From Alkalicoccus urumqiensis (lineage in GTDB: Bacteria; Bacillota; Bacilli; Bacillales; Salisediminibacteriaceae): DNA of 64,000 nucleotides. Position 1 is the stretch's first letter, and the number at the start of each line of letters is the position of its first letter. Under the pieces are notes generated by a model. That model ran no database searches, was not told where the DNA came from, and saw nothing but the letters and a program-made list of their open reading frames with translations. Shown here piece by piece: positions 30,205 through 38,463 of the stretch. The DNA is taken from assembly GCF_002993335.1 (NCBI RefSeq), contig NZ_PVNS01000011.1, positions 62,001 through 126,000 on the forward strand, given 5' to 3'. The translations under genes and the position numbers were made by a program.

Positions 30205-31041
30205 TTATTGTGCTGCCGCTTCTTCTTTCGCATGAATGAGAAAGAGAATCGTCTGAATGACGTCCCGTTTGGATGACGGGGCACCGGATGCTTTTTCCAT
30301 CATGCGGATGACGTTTCGTGAAACAGTATAGCATAACGGATAATTTTCTTTCAACAAAAACAGCATTTCTTCCTCCGTTTTTGTGTCAGAAATCGCTGCT
30401 GGAAGTTCTGCAAGCGTCCTCAGGTGCTGCACGTACCTCCGGAATCCTGTGCTCTGCCGGACAAATCGGACGTTCAATTTCTCTTCCGAATAGTGAACGC
30501 AGCGGGTAATAAGATCCGGAGCATACCGATCGGGATGGCCGAGCGCGGACTGGATGTGCAGTGTAATAAAGCCGATTTCCGCTTCCGGAAGCCGTACTTT
30601 TGTTTCCCGTTCGATGTAGGCGACGACACGCTCCGCGATTTGATACGTATCATGGTAGAGCCACTTCGTTTCCGTTAAAAACGGATTTTGAATTTCTGTT
30701 TCATCCCGTGTTCTTTGAAGAGCGAGTACTATATGCTGCGTCAGAGCCGTCAGCGTCCGCTCATTGAGTGTCATGCCGATCAATTCATGGATCATTTCCA
30801 TTGATTCATGGATAAGAAGCATGGTCTCCTCGGTTTCTTTCAATGCGAGACGGGAATACTGCTGCTGCTCCTCTTCGTTCACGAGTGCATATACTTTATC
30901 ATAGGAAGTGGATTCAAATGTATCGCCCGTCTTTTTACCAAACCCGATACCCCTGCCGATAAACACAACTTCCTTGTCATCGGTAGAACAGATAACGACA
31001 TTGTTGTTCAATGCTTTTTCTACTTTATAAACGTCCTGCAT
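30205..31041 (-). CDS. glcT: Transcription antiterminator of the BglG family, GlcT-like
   Basis: 278 residues. N-terminal RNA-binding (CAT) domain at about 1-58 (VEKALNNNVVICS, GRGIGFGKKTGD) and two PTS regulation domains (about 70-170 and 175-278) with conserved histidines such as HIVLAL, LHIQSALGHPD. Length and layout fit GlcT, which in B. subtilis is controlled by the glucose permease PtsG and HPr. Here it lies directly before ptsHI with no ptsG. LicT-like specificity cannot be fully excluded. Confidence 0.88.
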   Translation of the reverse strand: MQDVYKVEKALNNNVVICSTDDKEVVFIGRGIGFGKKTGDTFESTSYDKVYALVNEEEQQQYSRLALKETEETMLLIHESMEMIHELIGMTLNERTLTALTQHIVLALQRTRDETEIQNPFLTETKWLYHDTYQIAERVVAYIERETKVRLPEAEIGFITLHIQSALGHPDRYAPDLITRCVHYSEEKLNVRFVRQSTGFRRYVQHLRTLAELPAAISDTKTEEEMLFLLKENYPLCYTVSRNVIRMMEKASGAPSSKRDVIQTILFLIHAKEEAAAQ

Positions 31042-31080
31042 GTTTATCCCTCCGAGCTGCCTTACCTTATCATAGACAGT

Positions 31081-31542
31081 TCAGGGACGTTGTGCAATAC
31101 CGGCATCCGTAAGCATTTCCTTCATGGATTCCGTCCAGGGCTCCGGCTTTCCGCTTTTTTTATGAACATGAACGATCCGGCCGCGTCCTGTCATGCATAT
31201 TTTTTCCTCTTCGTTCAAAATCACATAGTGCAGATCGAGCGACGTTCTCCCCAGCTGTTCCACCTTCACCCCGACAGCCAGCGTCTCCCCGAACGTTACC
31301 TGGCGGATGTAATCACACTGGAGATCTCCTGTAACGATAATGCTCTGCCCTTTCATCCATTCATCCATGATGCCGAGCGACTGAAAATAATGTATGCGCG
31401 CCTGCTCAAAATAAACAAATGACACGGTGTTATTAACATGGCCGAATGCATCCGTTTCCGAAAATCTCACTTGAATCGTATCAAAGAACGTGAATCCGTT
31501 GAACCAGTCTTCCTGATGTTGAATATATGCAGGAACTCCCAT
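31081..31542 (-). CDS. Acyl-CoA thioesterase, 4HBT/hot-dog family (YsmA-like)
   Basis: 153 residues with the hot-dog fold signature VRFSETDAFGHVNNTVSFVYFE (active Asp and the following HVNN) and a conserved GRGRIVHV strand. Family members hydrolyse acyl-CoA. It has AGGAGGAGG before ATG. An 18-base palindrome (31594-31611) lies 52 bases upstream. Matches B. subtilis ysmA next to sdhB. Confidence 0.88.
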   Translation of the reverse strand: MGVPAYIQHQEDWFNGFTFFDTIQVRFSETDAFGHVNNTVSFVYFEQARIHYFQSLGIMDEWMKGQSIIVTGDLQCDYIRQVTFGETLAVGVKVEQLGRTSLDLHYVILNEEEKICMTGRGRIVHVHKKSGKPEPWTESMKEMLTDAGIAQRP

Positions 31543-31593
31543 ATGTATTCCTCCTCCTGGAATGACGGCAGTGAAGACGCTGCCGGAATGAAA

Positions 31594-31611
31594 AATGAAC
31601 GATCATTCATT
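31594..31611. promoter_or_regulatory. Palindromic operator candidate upstream of the thioesterase
   Basis: AATGAACGATCATTCATT is a near-perfect palindrome (8 of 9 half-site bases agree) with TGAATGA-like half sites as in FadR boxes, but with no central spacer. Confidence 0.45.
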
Positions 31612-31617
31612 TTTATT

Positions 31618-31662
31618 GAAAAAAGGGAGGAAGGCTGCCCTTCCGGTACCAGCCTTCCTATC
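31618..31662 (-). terminator. Terminator of sdhCAB
   Basis: Stem AGGAAGGCTG / CAGCCTTCCT with a 12-base loop, then TCCCTTTTTTC on the minus strand. Confidence 0.88.
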
Positions 31663-31671
31663 CCGGCATCA

Positions 31672-32448
31672 TTAAGCTGTGTTATCTGAACCGAAGAAGT
31701 TCTTAAAGGACTGCAGTGTTGTTGCACGATTCATCGCTGCAATAGAGGTCGTTAAAGGAATCTCTTTCGGGCAGGCTTCCACACAGTTCTGCGAATTTCC
31801 GCAGTTTGACAGACCGCCGTCGCCGTCCATAAGCGTCTGCAGACGCTCCGCTTTATGCATGGCACCGGTCGGGTGGGCATTAAACAGGCGGACCTGTGAA
31901 ATAGCCGCCGGGCCGATAAAGTCGGATTTATCGTTTACGTTCGGGCACGCCTGAAGGCACACACCGCAGGACATGCATTTCGACAGTTCGTACGCCCACT
32001 GACGCTTCGCTTCCGGCATGCGCGGTCCAGGGCCGAGATCATACGTACCGTCGATCGGCACCCATGCTTTTACACGCTTCAGCGAATCAAACATACGGCT
32101 TCTGTCCACCGTGAGGTCCCGCATCACCGGGAACGTATTCATCGGCTCCAGGCGGATCGGCTGCTCGAGCTTATCGATCAGTGCTGTACAGGACTGGCGA
32201 GGCTTGCCGTTGATCACCATGGAACAGGCACCGCACACTTCCTCCAGACAGCTCGCATCCCAGGCAACAGGCGTCGTGTTCTGTCCTTCTTTATTTACCG
32301 GATTGCGACGGATTTCCATCAGTGCCGAAATAACGTTCATATTCGGACGGTACGGGATGGAAAACTTTTCTTCGTATGATTTGCTCTCCGGGTCTTCCTG
32401 ACGAACGATGATCAGCTCAATCGTTTTGTTTGCTGTTTCTGTCGTCAT
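31672..32448 (-). CDS. sdhB: Succinate dehydrogenase iron-sulfur subunit
   Basis: 258 residues. The N-terminal ferredoxin domain has the [2Fe-2S] cysteines (CLEEVCGAC then C after GKPRQS); the C-terminal domain has CMSCGVCLQACP and CPKEIPL for [4Fe-4S] and [3Fe-4S]. Transfers electrons from SdhA to the membrane cytochrome. The start overlaps the sdhA stop by four bases. Confidence 0.97.
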   Translation of the reverse strand: MTTETANKTIELIIVRQEDPESKSYEEKFSIPYRPNMNVISALMEIRRNPVNKEGQNTTPVAWDASCLEEVCGACSMVINGKPRQSCTALIDKLEQPIRLEPMNTFPVMRDLTVDRSRMFDSLKRVKAWVPIDGTYDLGPGPRMPEAKRQWAYELSKCMSCGVCLQACPNVNDKSDFIGPAAISQVRLFNAHPTGAMHKAERLQTLMDGDGGLSNCGNSQNCVEACPKEIPLTTSIAAMNRATTLQSFKNFFGSDNTA

Positions 32449-34217
32449 GCTTTCTCACCGGCCTTTTTCTTGGAAGTATAGTCACGCTTCCGCGGTGTAA
32501 TTAAGGACACATCCACATCCTCATATTCAAATTCCGGATCTTTAGTGACCGGATTGAATTTGGCTTTCGTCGTTTTCAGCCAGTCATCATCATTACGATC
32601 CGGGAATTCCGGCTTGTAATGAGCACCGCGGCTCTCATTACGATTGTAGGCACCGAGCGTAATAACACGGGCCAGATTCAGCATGGACTTCAGCTGGCGT
32701 ACGAACATTGCGCTCTGATTCGTCCATTTTGCTGTATCGGCAAGATTGATCCGCTCATATCGCTCCAGGAGCTCCTGAATTTTTTCATCCGTTTCCTTCA
32801 GACGTTTGTTGTCACGGACGACCGTAACGTTTTCCGTCATCCACTGGCCCAGTTCACGGTGAATCTCAAATGCATTCTCATCACCATTCAGGGAAAGCAC
32901 CTGGTCGAAGAAACCTTGATCCTCTTTCAGCTGACGGCTGTAAACCTCTTCCGGCAGATCTTCTGCGGAATTCTCAAGACCGTCGATATACTCGACAGCA
33001 TTCGGTCCGGCAACCATTCCTCCGTAAATAGAGGAAAGAAGCGAGTTGGCACCGAGACGGTTTGCGCCGTGAATGGAATAATCCACTTCTCCGGCTGCGA
33101 AAAGCCCTGGAATATTCGTCATCTGGTTGTAGTCCACCCAGAGACCGCCCATGGAATAGTGAACAGCCGGGAAAATTTTCATCGGAACTTTACGAGGGTC
33201 ATCCCCCATAAATTTCTCGTAAATCTCCATAATGCCGCCGAGCTTAATATCAAGCTCTTTCGGATCTTTATGGGAGAGATCCAGATACACCATGTTTTCC
33301 CCGTTAATCCCGCGCTTCAGGTCTACACAGACGTGGAAAATCTCGCGTGTGGCAATGTCACGCGGCACGAGGTTTCCGTATGCCGGATACTTCTCTTCAA
33401 GGAAATACCACGGCTTCCCGTTCTCATCGTATGTCCAGACGCGTCCGCCTTCCCCGCGTGCCGACTCACTCATCAGACGGAGTTTGTCATCGCCGGGGAT
33501 AGCAGTCGGATGAATCTGGATAAATTCTCCATTGGAATAGTAGACGCCCTGCTCATAAACAGCAGCTGCTGCGTAGCCCGTGTTAATCATGGAGTTTGTC
33601 GACTTACCGAAAACAATTCCCGGTCCGCCGGTTGCCATAATAACGGCATCTGCACGGAACGCTTCGATTTCGGAGGAATTCAGATTCTGGGCAGTGATGC
33701 CTCGGCAGTGGCTGTCGTCATCAAGAACCGCGTGAAGGAATTCCCAGCCTTCGTATTTCGTTACAAGACCGTTCGTTTCGTGACGGCGCACCTGCTCGTC
33801 GAGTGCGTAGAGCAGCTGCTGGCCGGTCGTTGCCCCCGCGTAGGCGGTGCGGTGGTGCTGCGTGCCGCCGAAACGGCGCAGAGAAAGGAGCCCTTCCTCC
33901 GTCCGGTTGAACATAACGCCCATCCGGTCCAGAAGGTGGATAATTCCAGGGGCAGCATCACACATTGCTTTTACAGGAGGCTGGTTTGCGAGGAAGTCTC
34001 CTCCGTAAACGGAGTCATCAAAATGCTCCCACGTGGAGTCCCCTTCCCCCATTGTATTTAACGCGCCATTAATTCCGCCCTGGGCACACACTGAGTGCGA
34101 CCGCTTTACAGGAACAATGGAGAACAGTTTTACATGCTTGCCTTTTTCGGCAGCTTTAATTGTTGCCATCAGGCCGGCAAGTCCGCCGCCGACAACAATA
34201 ACATCACCTTTACTCAT
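32445..34217 (-). CDS. sdhA: Succinate dehydrogenase flavoprotein subunit
   Basis: 590 residues. FAD-binding VVGGGLAGLMATIKAAEKG at the N-terminus, covalent FAD His in KRSHSVCAQGG, and substrate-site motifs HPTAIPG and SARGEGGRVW. Oxidises succinate to fumarate in the TCA cycle. 21 bases after sdhC. Confidence 0.98.
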   Translation of the reverse strand: MSKGDVIVVGGGLAGLMATIKAAEKGKHVKLFSIVPVKRSHSVCAQGGINGALNTMGEGDSTWEHFDDSVYGGDFLANQPPVKAMCDAAPGIIHLLDRMGVMFNRTEEGLLSLRRFGGTQHHRTAYAGATTGQQLLYALDEQVRRHETNGLVTKYEGWEFLHAVLDDDSHCRGITAQNLNSSEIEAFRADAVIMATGGPGIVFGKSTNSMINTGYAAAAVYEQGVYYSNGEFIQIHPTAIPGDDKLRLMSESARGEGGRVWTYDENGKPWYFLEEKYPAYGNLVPRDIATREIFHVCVDLKRGINGENMVYLDLSHKDPKELDIKLGGIMEIYEKFMGDDPRKVPMKIFPAVHYSMGGLWVDYNQMTNIPGLFAAGEVDYSIHGANRLGANSLLSSIYGGMVAGPNAVEYIDGLENSAEDLPEEVYSRQLKEDQGFFDQVLSLNGDENAFEIHRELGQWMTENVTVVRDNKRLKETDEKIQELLERYERINLADTAKWTNQSAMFVRQLKSMLNLARVITLGAYNRNESRGAHYKPEFPDRNDDDWLKTTKAKFNPVTKDPEFEYEDVDVSLITPRKRDYTSKKKAGEKA

Positions 34218-34238
34218 AAATGGACACTCCTTCGTAAG

Positions 34239-34856
34239 TTATACACCCACAAATGCAAGGATAGAACGAATACCGACAAATGTCAGTGCGGCGAAAATCC
34301 CCATCGTTACAAATGTTGCAATCCGCTGGGATTTCGGTGAAACGGTGATCCCCCATGTAATAGCAAAGGACCAGAGACCGTTCGCAAAGTGGAACGTCGT
34401 AGCTGTAATTCCGATAATGTATGCAATAAGAGCAGCTGGATTTGCGACAATCTCTTCCATCATATTAAAGTTTACTTCCGCTCCGAATGCAGCTGCGACG
34501 CGTGTTTCCCACACATGCCAGGTAACGAAAATAAGCACGAGCACACCAGTAATCCGCTGCAGGCGGAACATCCAGTTCCGGAAGTAGCTGAAATTTGAGG
34601 TGTTGTTACGGGCCTGAAACGCGATGTAAAGGCCGTATACGGCATGGAAAATTAATGGCAGGAAAATAAAAAGAGCTTCCAGTACATACCGGAATGGCAG
34701 TGCCTCCATAAAGGCTGCAGCCCGATTGTACTCCTCCACGCCGCGTGTGGCGAACCAGTTGACCGATAAATGAATGATCAAAAAGCCGCCGACCGGAATG
34801 ACTCCAAGCAGTGAATGAAGTCTCCGGTAAATAAATTCACGATTCGATGATGACAT
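34239..34856 (-). CDS. sdhC: Succinate dehydrogenase cytochrome b558 subunit
   Basis: 205 residues with five membrane segments and heme-ligand histidines in HSLLGVIPVGGF, IIHLSVNW, FHAVYGLYI and THWHVWET-type positions, the Bacillus two-heme cytochrome. Anchors SdhAB and reduces menaquinone. Confidence 0.95.
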   Translation of the reverse strand: MSSSNREFIYRRLHSLLGVIPVGGFLIIHLSVNWFATRGVEEYNRAAAFMEALPFRYVLEALFIFLPLIFHAVYGLYIAFQARNNTSNFSYFRNWMFRLQRITGVLVLIFVTWHVWETRVAAAFGAEVNFNMMEEIVANPAALIAYIIGITATTFHFANGLWSFAITWGITVSPKSQRIATFVTMGIFAALTFVGIRSILAFVGV

Positions 34857-34938
34857 CTGTCCTTCCCCCTAAAACGATGAATTCGAACGATGAAGCCCAC
34901 TCCTCCCGAAGTGCTGACACAGAGGCTGAGACACTTAT

Positions 34939-34968
34939 AGTTTACTCCTCCGCTGAAGCCAGCGTCAA
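34939..34968 (-). promoter_or_regulatory. Candidate promoter of sdhCAB
   Basis: -35 TTGACG (34963-34968), 18-base spacer, -10 TAAACT (34939-34944), about 83 bases before the sdhC start. Confidence 0.55.
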
Positions 34969-35202
34969 GAAAGCGGATTCAGACAACGTTTCTTATGTAG
35001 TACTTCCCGTTCGTTAATACCGTTTTAAATTGTACCACATTTCACACAGTTAATTTAGAGGTTTCCCGGAATTACCAGAAAAAATGTGACACTGTTCCTA
35101 TTCGCTCCGTTTTTAACTTATAAAGCACTGAAAATCAGCACCGGAAAACCGATCCTTCACGATGATCCGGAGCACTGCTGACTGCCGCTGCAGCGCATTT
35201 AT

Positions 35203-35914
35203 GAAATAAACCAGGCAGAAACCGCCTGGTCTTAAAAGAAAAGTGAGGTCTGTTGAATAGGTTCCCGCTTTCTGCCTGCACCTGCAGCCGTACAACGCTT
35301 TTATTACAAGCAGCACGGCTTCGCGCGGCCGCGGCGCATGGCAGAAGTTCGCTGCCCTGCGCCTTAAACCATAGGCCGGCTCCGCTCGCGCTTTCAGCCG
35401 CTTGACGCGGCGTGGATTTTCGCCTCGTTCGGATCCTCCCGGAGTCGACGGCCTCCGGTTTCGGCAGGGAGAAAGAAAACACTTGTTAGAAGCGATCCCT
35501 TTTGCGCAGCAAATGCTGTCATTCAATCGAATTGGAAGAGACCATCATTACCATATAAACATCGTTTCTGCTATAAATCCTTCGTATTTCATCTCTATTT
35601 TACTGCGCTTCGAAGCGTTCGGCAGAGACGCCGGTGGGATTCCTTCTCTACTTGAAGAAGCATGGCTCCGCGCGGCCGCGGCGCATGCCAGAAGTTCGCT
35701 GCCCTGCGCCTTAAACCAAAGGCCGGCTCCGCTCATGCTCTGCAGCCGTGCAACTAGCGCCCGGCTGGAATACAAGCCCACGGCAAGCTTCTGCCGAAAA
35801 GCGGAGAAGCTCCATTAACAAAAACAAGCGGCACATAGATTAGAACGTTGAAATGCTATAACCCTTGGCATTCCTGCTCGGAAGAGGCTTTGGATTTTAT
35901 ACATTCTTATCAGT
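35203..35914. repeat. Dispersed repeat copy C, with an internal duplicated module
   Basis: 712-base element between sdhC and the TrkH gene, with no supported gene. Left end GAAATAAACCAGG hairpin (35210-35230), then the TAGGTTCCCGCTTTCTGCCTG block, module copy 1 (about 35309-35400), an AT-richer private segment (about 35480-35610), the CGCTTCGAAGCGTTCGGCAG block shared with copy A (35609-35628), module copy 2 (about 35659-35752), CAGCGCCCGGCTGGAA-like and AAGCTTCTGCCG segments, and the family right end at 35914. It abuts the TrkH terminator. Confidence 0.8.
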
Positions 35915-35916
35915 CA

Positions 35917-35946
35917 AAGAAAAAGAGCCTCCGCGGTGGAAGGCTA
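35917..35946 (-). terminator. Terminator of the TrkH-family gene
   Basis: Stem AGCCTTCC / GGAGGCT, five-base loop, followed by CTTTTTC on the minus strand. Confidence 0.75.
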
Positions 35947-35972
35947 TTCCTCTATAGACGAAATGCTTTTGA

Positions 35973-37334
35973 TTAACCGATAATGATCCGCTCCGTCGGA
36001 TAATGGAAATGCGTCTTTTTCTCCCGGGCACGAATAGAGAAGAGAAAGGCAATAAGACCGACACGGCCGATAATCATAAGAACCATCAGGACCGCCTGTG
36101 AAGGGAACGACAAATCCGGTGTGATCCCCATGGACAGCCCGCACGTTCCAAATGCGGAACTCGCTTCAAAGATGATCGCCATCAGCCGGAATGTTTCTCC
36201 CCCTTCGAAAGCAGCGATGAGCATAATCGCTCCAAACAGACCGACGGCAAACACCGACAGGACAATAAAGGCTTTCTGCCTGTCTTCCGGATGAATCTCC
36301 CGGCCGAATACTTTTACATCATCGCGGCCCTGGGCAAAACTCCGGATCGTTAAAAACATAACGGCAAGCGTCGTCGTCCGGATACCTCCGCCCACACTCG
36401 AAGGACTTGCACCGATAATCATGAGGCCTGACATCAAAAGAAGACTCGCAAGCGTTAAATCATTCATGTCCATCGTCGACAGCCCGCCGCTCCGTGCCGT
36501 AGCTGAATTAAACAGCGAGAAGAAGAGCTGGCTGTGCCAGGGCATGCCGGAATAGTAATTGTTCATTTCCAGAAGCCACAGGAAAGCGACGCCGATCACC
36601 AGGACAATCATGTAGGTCGAAACTGCAATTTTCGTAAACAGGCTGAACCGGAAGTTTGGATTTTTTGGTGAAAAATATTCCCGAAGCTCCAGAAGGACCG
36701 GAAAACCGACCGCTCCGGATATGATCAGCAGAATGTGAACGAGCTGCACAAAATAGTCATCGGCAAAGGGAGTAAGCGACTGTCCTGTAATATCAAACCC
36801 AGCGTTCGTAAAAGCAGAGAGTGCGCTGAAAGCGCCCTGGTAATAGGCTTCCCACGTCGTATCGAAATAGTTTAAGTAATACGTTCCTAGAATCATCGCA
36901 CCGATGAGCTCGATCGCCACTGCAACTCCGAGAATGCCCCGCATGAGCTTCACGAGTCCGGAAAACGAAATCTGATTCTGGTCGACCATAATCAGCATCC
37001 GCTGAGACAGTGGAATTTTCCGGCCGAGCACCATCCAGACGAACGTACCGAGTGTCATAATGCCGATACCGCCGAGCTGTATGCCGAGCGCCAGAAAGAC
37101 GATTCCCACCCAGCTGAACGTTTCCGACACATTGATGACAGACAGACCCGTTACACTGACCGCACTCACCGAGGTAAACAACGCTTCGGTATATGCAATT
37201 TCCACTCCATCCTGCACCGACACCGGAAGAAACAGCAGGATACTGAAAAGAGTCATGGTGACTATGTATGAAATAACGATAATTTTAAACGGACTGAGAA
37301 AACGCGACATTCCAAGTCTCACGGGGCTTCCCAC
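35973..37334 (-). CDS. TrkH/Ktr-family potassium uptake channel subunit
   Basis: 453 residues with four M1-P-M2 repeats. The selectivity-filter loops are SVTGLSV, TNAGFDIT, TARSGGLS and GTCGLSMG; each keeps the filter glycine. Length and loops fit KtrB/KtrD-type, Na-coupled K+ uptake, which needs a KtrA/C cytoplasmic ring encoded elsewhere. The annotated start is a GTG; an ATG eight codons in is an alternative, and neither has a clear ribosome site. Confidence 0.9.
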   Translation of the reverse strand: MGSPVRLGMSRFLSPFKIIVISYIVTMTLFSILLFLPVSVQDGVEIAYTEALFTSVSAVSVTGLSVINVSETFSWVGIVFLALGIQLGGIGIMTLGTFVWMVLGRKIPLSQRMLIMVDQNQISFSGLVKLMRGILGVAVAIELIGAMILGTYYLNYFDTTWEAYYQGAFSALSAFTNAGFDITGQSLTPFADDYFVQLVHILLIISGAVGFPVLLELREYFSPKNPNFRFSLFTKIAVSTYMIVLVIGVAFLWLLEMNNYYSGMPWHSQLFFSLFNSATARSGGLSTMDMNDLTLASLLLMSGLMIIGASPSSVGGGIRTTTLAVMFLTIRSFAQGRDDVKVFGREIHPEDRQKAFIVLSVFAVGLFGAIMLIAAFEGGETFRLMAIIFEASSAFGTCGLSMGITPDLSFPSQAVLMVLMIIGRVGLIAFLFSIRAREKKTHFHYPTERIIIG

Positions 37335-37457
37335 CTTTACACGGCAATGATCTGTTTATACGCGGTTTAGTATATCATGCCGTCTGCGGATGTACCATGC
37401 CCCGGATAGGAAGAATATGATAAACTGGCGGAAGACACCCGTTAGAGGAGGACAACC

Positions 37458-37886
37458 ATGGTTTCAGAAAACAACGATGCACCGTCATATGCAAGCTACA
37501 TACTGCGCCACGAACTACTTCCGCTCCTTCTTGGAGAAGATGAGGAAATGATACTTTACTGGGCAGGAAAAGCTCTGGCGAGAAAACACAAGGATATTAC
37601 AGAAGAGACGCTCGCTTCCTGGTTTCAGGAAGCCGGATGGGGTACCCTTGAACTGCAGCAGGAAAAAAGAAAAGAAAAAACGTACCTGCTCCACCCTCCG
37701 GCTGTAGATCCTGCCCGTCCATTCTCACTGGAAGCAGGATTTCTCGCGCAGACGGCTGAACACGATAAGGAAATGCTTGCTGAAGCAACCTATGTTATTA
37801 AAAAGAAAAAACCGGTCACAGTTGAAATTAAAGTACAGTGGGACCGGAAAGATATTGTGACACGAAACGAAGACGAGCAGGCATAA
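37458..37886 (+). CDS. yslB: YslB-like DUF2507 protein
   Basis: 142 residues with N-terminal SYILRHELLPLLLGEDEEMILYWAGKALARK, typical of YslB/DUF2507. It resembles the V4R-type small-molecule-binding fold. Located between sdh and lysC as in B. subtilis. Function unknown. Preceded by AGAGGAGG. Confidence 0.85.
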   Translation: MVSENNDAPSYASYILRHELLPLLLGEDEEMILYWAGKALARKHKDITEETLASWFQEAGWGTLELQQEKRKEKTYLLHPPAVDPARPFSLEAGFLAQTAEHDKEMLAEATYVIKKKKPVTVEIKVQWDRKDIVTRNEDEQA

Positions 37887-37899
37887 CCATATATCTTTT

Positions 37900-37935
37900 A
37901 ACTGTCAGACACGAAACGTGTCCGGCAGTTTTTTA
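37900..37935 (+). terminator. Terminator of yslB
   Basis: AACTG..ACACG / CGTGT..CAGTT stem followed by TTTTTT. Confidence 0.88.
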
Positions 37936-37950
37936 TTTGTACCATTCTTC

Positions 37951-38001
37951 TTGATTTACCAGAGACAGACATCGTAATATAGTTGAAGGGGTAAACTTTA
38001 T
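37951..38001 (+). promoter_or_regulatory. Promoter and possible operator of the MarR-MMPL operon
   Basis: -35 TTGATT (37951-37956), 18-base spacer, -10 TAATAT (37975-37980). An imperfect inverted repeat ATAGTT / AACTTTAT (37979-38001) overlaps the start region and could bind the MarR protein. Confidence 0.5.
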
Positions 38002-38016
38002 TTTCAGGAGGCATTT

Positions 38017-38463
38017 ATGATGGATGAAAAGCGTCTGCAGGAATTGATTGATCAATATACGAACGTCTATTTATTTGCGACAAAAAAATTAGAGCGGCTG
38101 CTCGTGGAAAAAGCCATGCCGCTTTCATTGGAGCAGTTCGGCATTTTACGCGTTCTGCACATCCGCGGTCAGACGACAGCCGGAGAGATCGCCCGGGAAA
38201 GTGACGTTCATAAAAGCGCGGTAACGACGAAAATTGCACGTCTCGAAAAGCTCGGATTTGTCCGGCGTACGAGTGATCCGGAAGACCGGAGAAGCCGCGT
38301 AATTGCGTTAACTGACGAAGGCAGTGAGGCTTTTGAAACGTGCCGCCGTGCAGTTACTTCCTTTATCACACCTTTCTTTGAAAAGCTGAGTGAGGAGGAG
38401 CTGGAAACGTTTCTCCGCGTTTACAGCAAACTGAATACCATGCTTGAGGAGGATCAGCGATGA
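38017..38463 (+). CDS. MarR-family regulator of the adjacent exporter
   Basis: 148 residues with a winged helix at about 40-105 (TAGEIARESDVHKSAVTTKIARLEKLGFVRR and wing DPEDRRSRVIALT). Its stop overlaps the MMPL gene start by four bases, as in B. subtilis ydgG-ydgH, so it most likely controls that exporter. AGGAGG precedes; a second ATG directly follows the first. Confidence 0.9.
   Translation: MMDEKRLQELIDQYTNVYLFATKKLERLLVEKAMPLSLEQFGILRVLHIRGQTTAGEIARESDVHKSAVTTKIARLEKLGFVRRTSDPEDRRSRVIALTDEGSEAFETCRRAVTSFITPFFEKLSEEELETFLRVYSKLNTMLEEDQR

Noticed and set aside
32619-34061. 480-codon open frame on the plus strand
   Set aside because: Lies wholly antisense to sdhA; composition follows the complementary codons, and no ribosome site or family motif is seen.
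35402-35818. 138-codon plus-strand frame in repeat copy C
   Set aside because: Spans several repeat blocks that differ in copies A and B, with no start signal.
27428-35914. Group II intron or integron attC interpretation of the repeats
   Set aside because: Placement after terminators is suggestive, but no domain V, no reverse transcriptase, no integrase and no attC core pairs were found.
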